DNA from: Opitutia bacterium
GTDB taxonomy: Bacteria > Verrucomicrobiota > Verrucomicrobiia > Opitutales > Opitutaceae
Assembly (NCBI GenBank): GCA_016217545.1
Contig: JACRHT010000003.1
Span: forward strand, 1-64,000
DNA: 64,000 bases
Direction of reading: 5' to 3'
The position numbers were made by a program, and so were the translations under genes. This document shows positions 62,442 to 64,000 of the stretch, in pieces. The notes under the pieces are model-generated. The model ran no database searches. It was not told the DNA's origin and saw nothing but the letters and a program-made list of their open reading frames with translations. Within the stretch, counting starts at the first letter, position 1. Each line of letters begins with the position of its first letter.

Positions 62442-62882
62442 ATGTCCGACGACGCGCCCATTCAGCCCGAGAACAAGACGCGGAGTTTCCAGAACTTCTT
62501 CCACTCCGTCCGCTACGCCGTCGAAGGATTCTGGGCCGCGCTGAAACACGAGCCGTCGTTCCGCGAGGACCTGCTTTTCGTCGTCTTCCTCACGCCGCTC
62601 GCCGTCATCCTGCCCGTCAACGCCGTCTCGACCGCGGTGATGATCTTCTCGCTCTTCCTGATCGTCATCATGGAGCTCGTGAACTCCGCCATCGAGTGGA
62701 CCATCGACGACATCTCGCTCGCCAAGCGGCCGTTCGCGAAACGCGCCAAGGACATGGGCAGCGCCGCCGTGTTTCTCGCCTACATCAATTGCTTTGTCGT
62801 CTGGGGCGTCATCCTGTTCGCCAACTGGAATCGCATCGCGACGCTCGAGTTCCTGAAATGGCCGCCCAACTTCCTCCCGTAG
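62442..62882 (+). CDS. dgkA: Diacylglycerol kinase (prokaryotic, DgkA family)
   Basis: The 146-residue integral membrane enzyme has the conserved EDLLFVVFLTPLAVILP helix, VMIFSLFLIVIMELVNSAIEW with the family motif E(x)2N(S/T)AIE, IDDISLAKRPFAKRAKDMGSAAVFLA (K..kD.gsAAv.la), and a final TM helix INCFVVWGVILFA. It phosphorylates diacylglycerol (or undecaprenol in some lineages) in the membrane. The final 25 bases overlap the SDR gene start, so the two are co-expressed. The start at 62442 was chosen because the frame further left is repeat-rich. Confidence 0.93.
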   Translation: MSDDAPIQPENKTRSFQNFFHSVRYAVEGFWAALKHEPSFREDLLFVVFLTPLAVILPVNAVSTAVMIFSLFLIVIMELVNSAIEWTIDDISLAKRPFAKRAKDMGSAAVFLAYINCFVVWGVILFANWNRIATLEFLKWPPNFLP

Positions 62883-63619
62883 TCCTCGTCACCGGCGCCT
62901 CGCGCGGCATCGGCCGCGGCATCGCGCAACACCTAGCCAAACACGACGCGCGCGTCGCGTTGCACTACGCCAGCAACGACACCGCCGCCCGCGACACGCT
63001 CGCCTCGCTCGCCGGCGACGGCCACGCGCTCTTCCGCGCCGACGTCGCCGACCCCGCCGCTTGCGAGCGACTCGTCGCCGACGTCATCGCCCACTTCGGC
63101 CGCCTCGACGTGCTGGTGAACAACGCCGGAGTCTACGAGGACGACTCGATCAAGACCGCCAGCTACGCCGAGTGGCAGCGCGTCTGGCGCCGCACCATCG
63201 ACACCAATCTCCTCGGCCCCGCCAACCTCACCTACCTCGCCGTGCAACACTTCCGCACGCGCGGTGGCGGACGGATCGTCAACATCACCTCACGCGCCGC
63301 CTTCCGCGGTGAGTTGACCGCCCAGAGCTACGCCGCCTCGAAAGCCGCGCTGAACATCACCGGCCAATCCCTCGCCCGCGCCCTCGGAGCCGACCACATT
63401 CACGTCTTCACCGTCGCGCCCGGCTGGATCGACACCGACATGGCTGTCGCCGCCCTCACCGGTCCCGGCGCCGCCGACGTGCTCGCGCAACACCCGCTCG
63501 GCCGCGTCGGCACCGCCGACGAAATGGGCGCCACCGTCGCCTGGCTCGCCCTCGACGCTCCCGCCAATCTCACCGGCTGCATCATCGACGCCAACGGCGC
63601 CTCCTACCTGCGCACCTGA
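62858..63619 (+). CDS. Short-chain dehydrogenase/reductase
   Basis: The 253-residue protein has a classical SDR fold: VVLVTGASRGIGRGIAQHLAK (TGxxxGxG), DVADPAACERL, LDVLVNNAGVYED (NNAG), IVNITSRAAFRG (catalytic Ser), QSYAASKAALNITGQSLARAL (YxxxK), and PGWIDTDMAVAA. Its specificity is unknown, but the ending (ITGCIIDANGASYLR-like) is that of FabG-related oxidoreductases. It overlaps dgkA by 25 bases. The gap to the downstream response regulator is only 7 bases. Confidence 0.93.
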   Translation: MAAQLPPVVLVTGASRGIGRGIAQHLAKHDARVALHYASNDTAARDTLASLAGDGHALFRADVADPAACERLVADVIAHFGRLDVLVNNAGVYEDDSIKTASYAEWQRVWRRTIDTNLLGPANLTYLAVQHFRTRGGGRIVNITSRAAFRGELTAQSYAASKAALNITGQSLARALGADHIHVFTVAPGWIDTDMAVAALTGPGAADVLAQHPLGRVGTADEMGATVAWLALDAPANLTGCIIDANGASYLRT

Positions 63620-63626
63620 AGACGCC

Positions 63627-64000
63627 ATGGCCGCCAAGCGGATCCTCCTCGCCGACGATCACGTCCTTTTCAACCAGGCCCTCGCGGCCCAACTGGCGCA
63701 ATGGCTGCCGGGTTGTCGCTGCGAATTCGTCACCAGCCTTGCGGCGTTGCGGACGACAAAACTGACCGAGTTCGATCTCGCGATCGTGGATCTGAGTTTC
63801 GCCGACGGCGACGCGCTCGCGTGGCTCACCGCGCACGCCGCCGGCCGCGTCCTCATCGTCACCGCGGCGCAGGAGGAAGCGGTCATCCTGCACGCCGTCG
63901 CCCTCGAGGTTGACGGCGTCGCCCACAAGTCCGACGACATTTCCGTCCTGCGTCACGCCATCGATACCATCCTGAGCGGCGGCCACTATCTTTCGCCGCG
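63627..64000 (+). CDS. Response regulator receiver protein, truncated by window end
   Basis: The first 124 residues are visible. ILLADDHVLFNQALAAQLAQW gives the acidic pair, DLAIVDLSFADGDALAW the phosphoacceptor Asp, LIVTAAQEEAVILHAV the Thr/Ala region, and HKSDDISVLRHAID the Lys. This is the NarL/LuxR-type receiver. The C-terminal output part is outside the window. The start is seven bases after the SDR stop, suggesting one transcription unit. Confidence 0.85.
   Translation, partial: MAAKRILLADDHVLFNQALAAQLAQWLPGCRCEFVTSLAALRTTKLTEFDLAIVDLSFADGDALAWLTAHAAGRVLIVTAAQEEAVILHAVALEVDGVAHKSDDISVLRHAIDTILSGGHYLSP

Overview
The window looks like a chromosomal segment of a Verrucomicrobiota bacterium, most likely of the Opitutaceae type. 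This is inferred from a GC-rich, often Shine-Dalgarno-poor gene style, a PEP-CTERM protein-sorting tail, tandem ADOP-type ABC permeases, several polysaccharide lyases, 'DTDGDG' calcium-binding repeats, and dispersed REP-like palindromes. No rRNA or marker gene is present that would fix the genus.

Region 1 (1-13.5 kb) is accessory DNA of lower GC. It starts with insertion-sequence remnants and an orphan DUF2384 (Xre/MbcA/ParS) antitoxin. A tightly coupled minus-strand operon follows, running from 10.4 kb down to 0.97 kb: a secreted protein, a thrombospondin-type-3-repeat protein, a small membrane-anchored protein, a 2367-residue SpvB/FG-GAP/Rhs polymorphic toxin, and its Imm27-type immunity protein. 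Next come three small Xre-type regulators and a RepA-like AAA ATPase, ending against the 3' end of a tRNA-Gln gene (13469-13542). This resembles the remains of an integrated element.

Region 2 (13.6-22.25 kb) is mostly core-like. It holds an NTP/NDP-exchange-like MFS carrier, a CheR methyltransferase / histidine kinase / receiver signalling cluster, pyrH-frr, and a UvrD/Rep-family helicase. The last 27 codons of the helicase are present twice with identical protein sequence but many synonymous changes.

Region 3 (22.26-33.9 kb) is a second accessory region. It holds a low-GC two-gene module (an AP2-like DNA-binding protein overlapping an SDH-type Clp-fold serine protease) and two paralogous addiction-module/ParE toxin-antitoxin pairs separated by an alginate-lyase-like gene and REP repeats. 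It also holds a beta-propeller protein whose N-terminus looks like a captured toxin-antitoxin-associated small ORF, a lone contractile tail-sheath gene, and a LamG/PEP-CTERM protein.

Region 4 (34-64 kb) is largely housekeeping and environmental-response genes. It includes two separate LemA loci, acetyltransferases, a DUF4256 protein, a PL1 pectate lyase, bacteriohemerythrin, and an HTH-like gene bracketed by two copies of one 17-bp palindrome. Further along are an HPr-like protein, a mono-haem cytochrome, a POT transporter, a NarL-type two-component pair followed by three pilin-like genes, two tandem ADOP permeases, TPM-domain genes, a YgiQ radical SAM protein and an ATP-grasp enzyme. The region ends with a SeqA-like protein, diacylglycerol kinase, a short-chain dehydrogenase, and a response regulator cut by the window end.

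All assignments come from reading motifs in the sequence and from memory of protein families. No database search was run.
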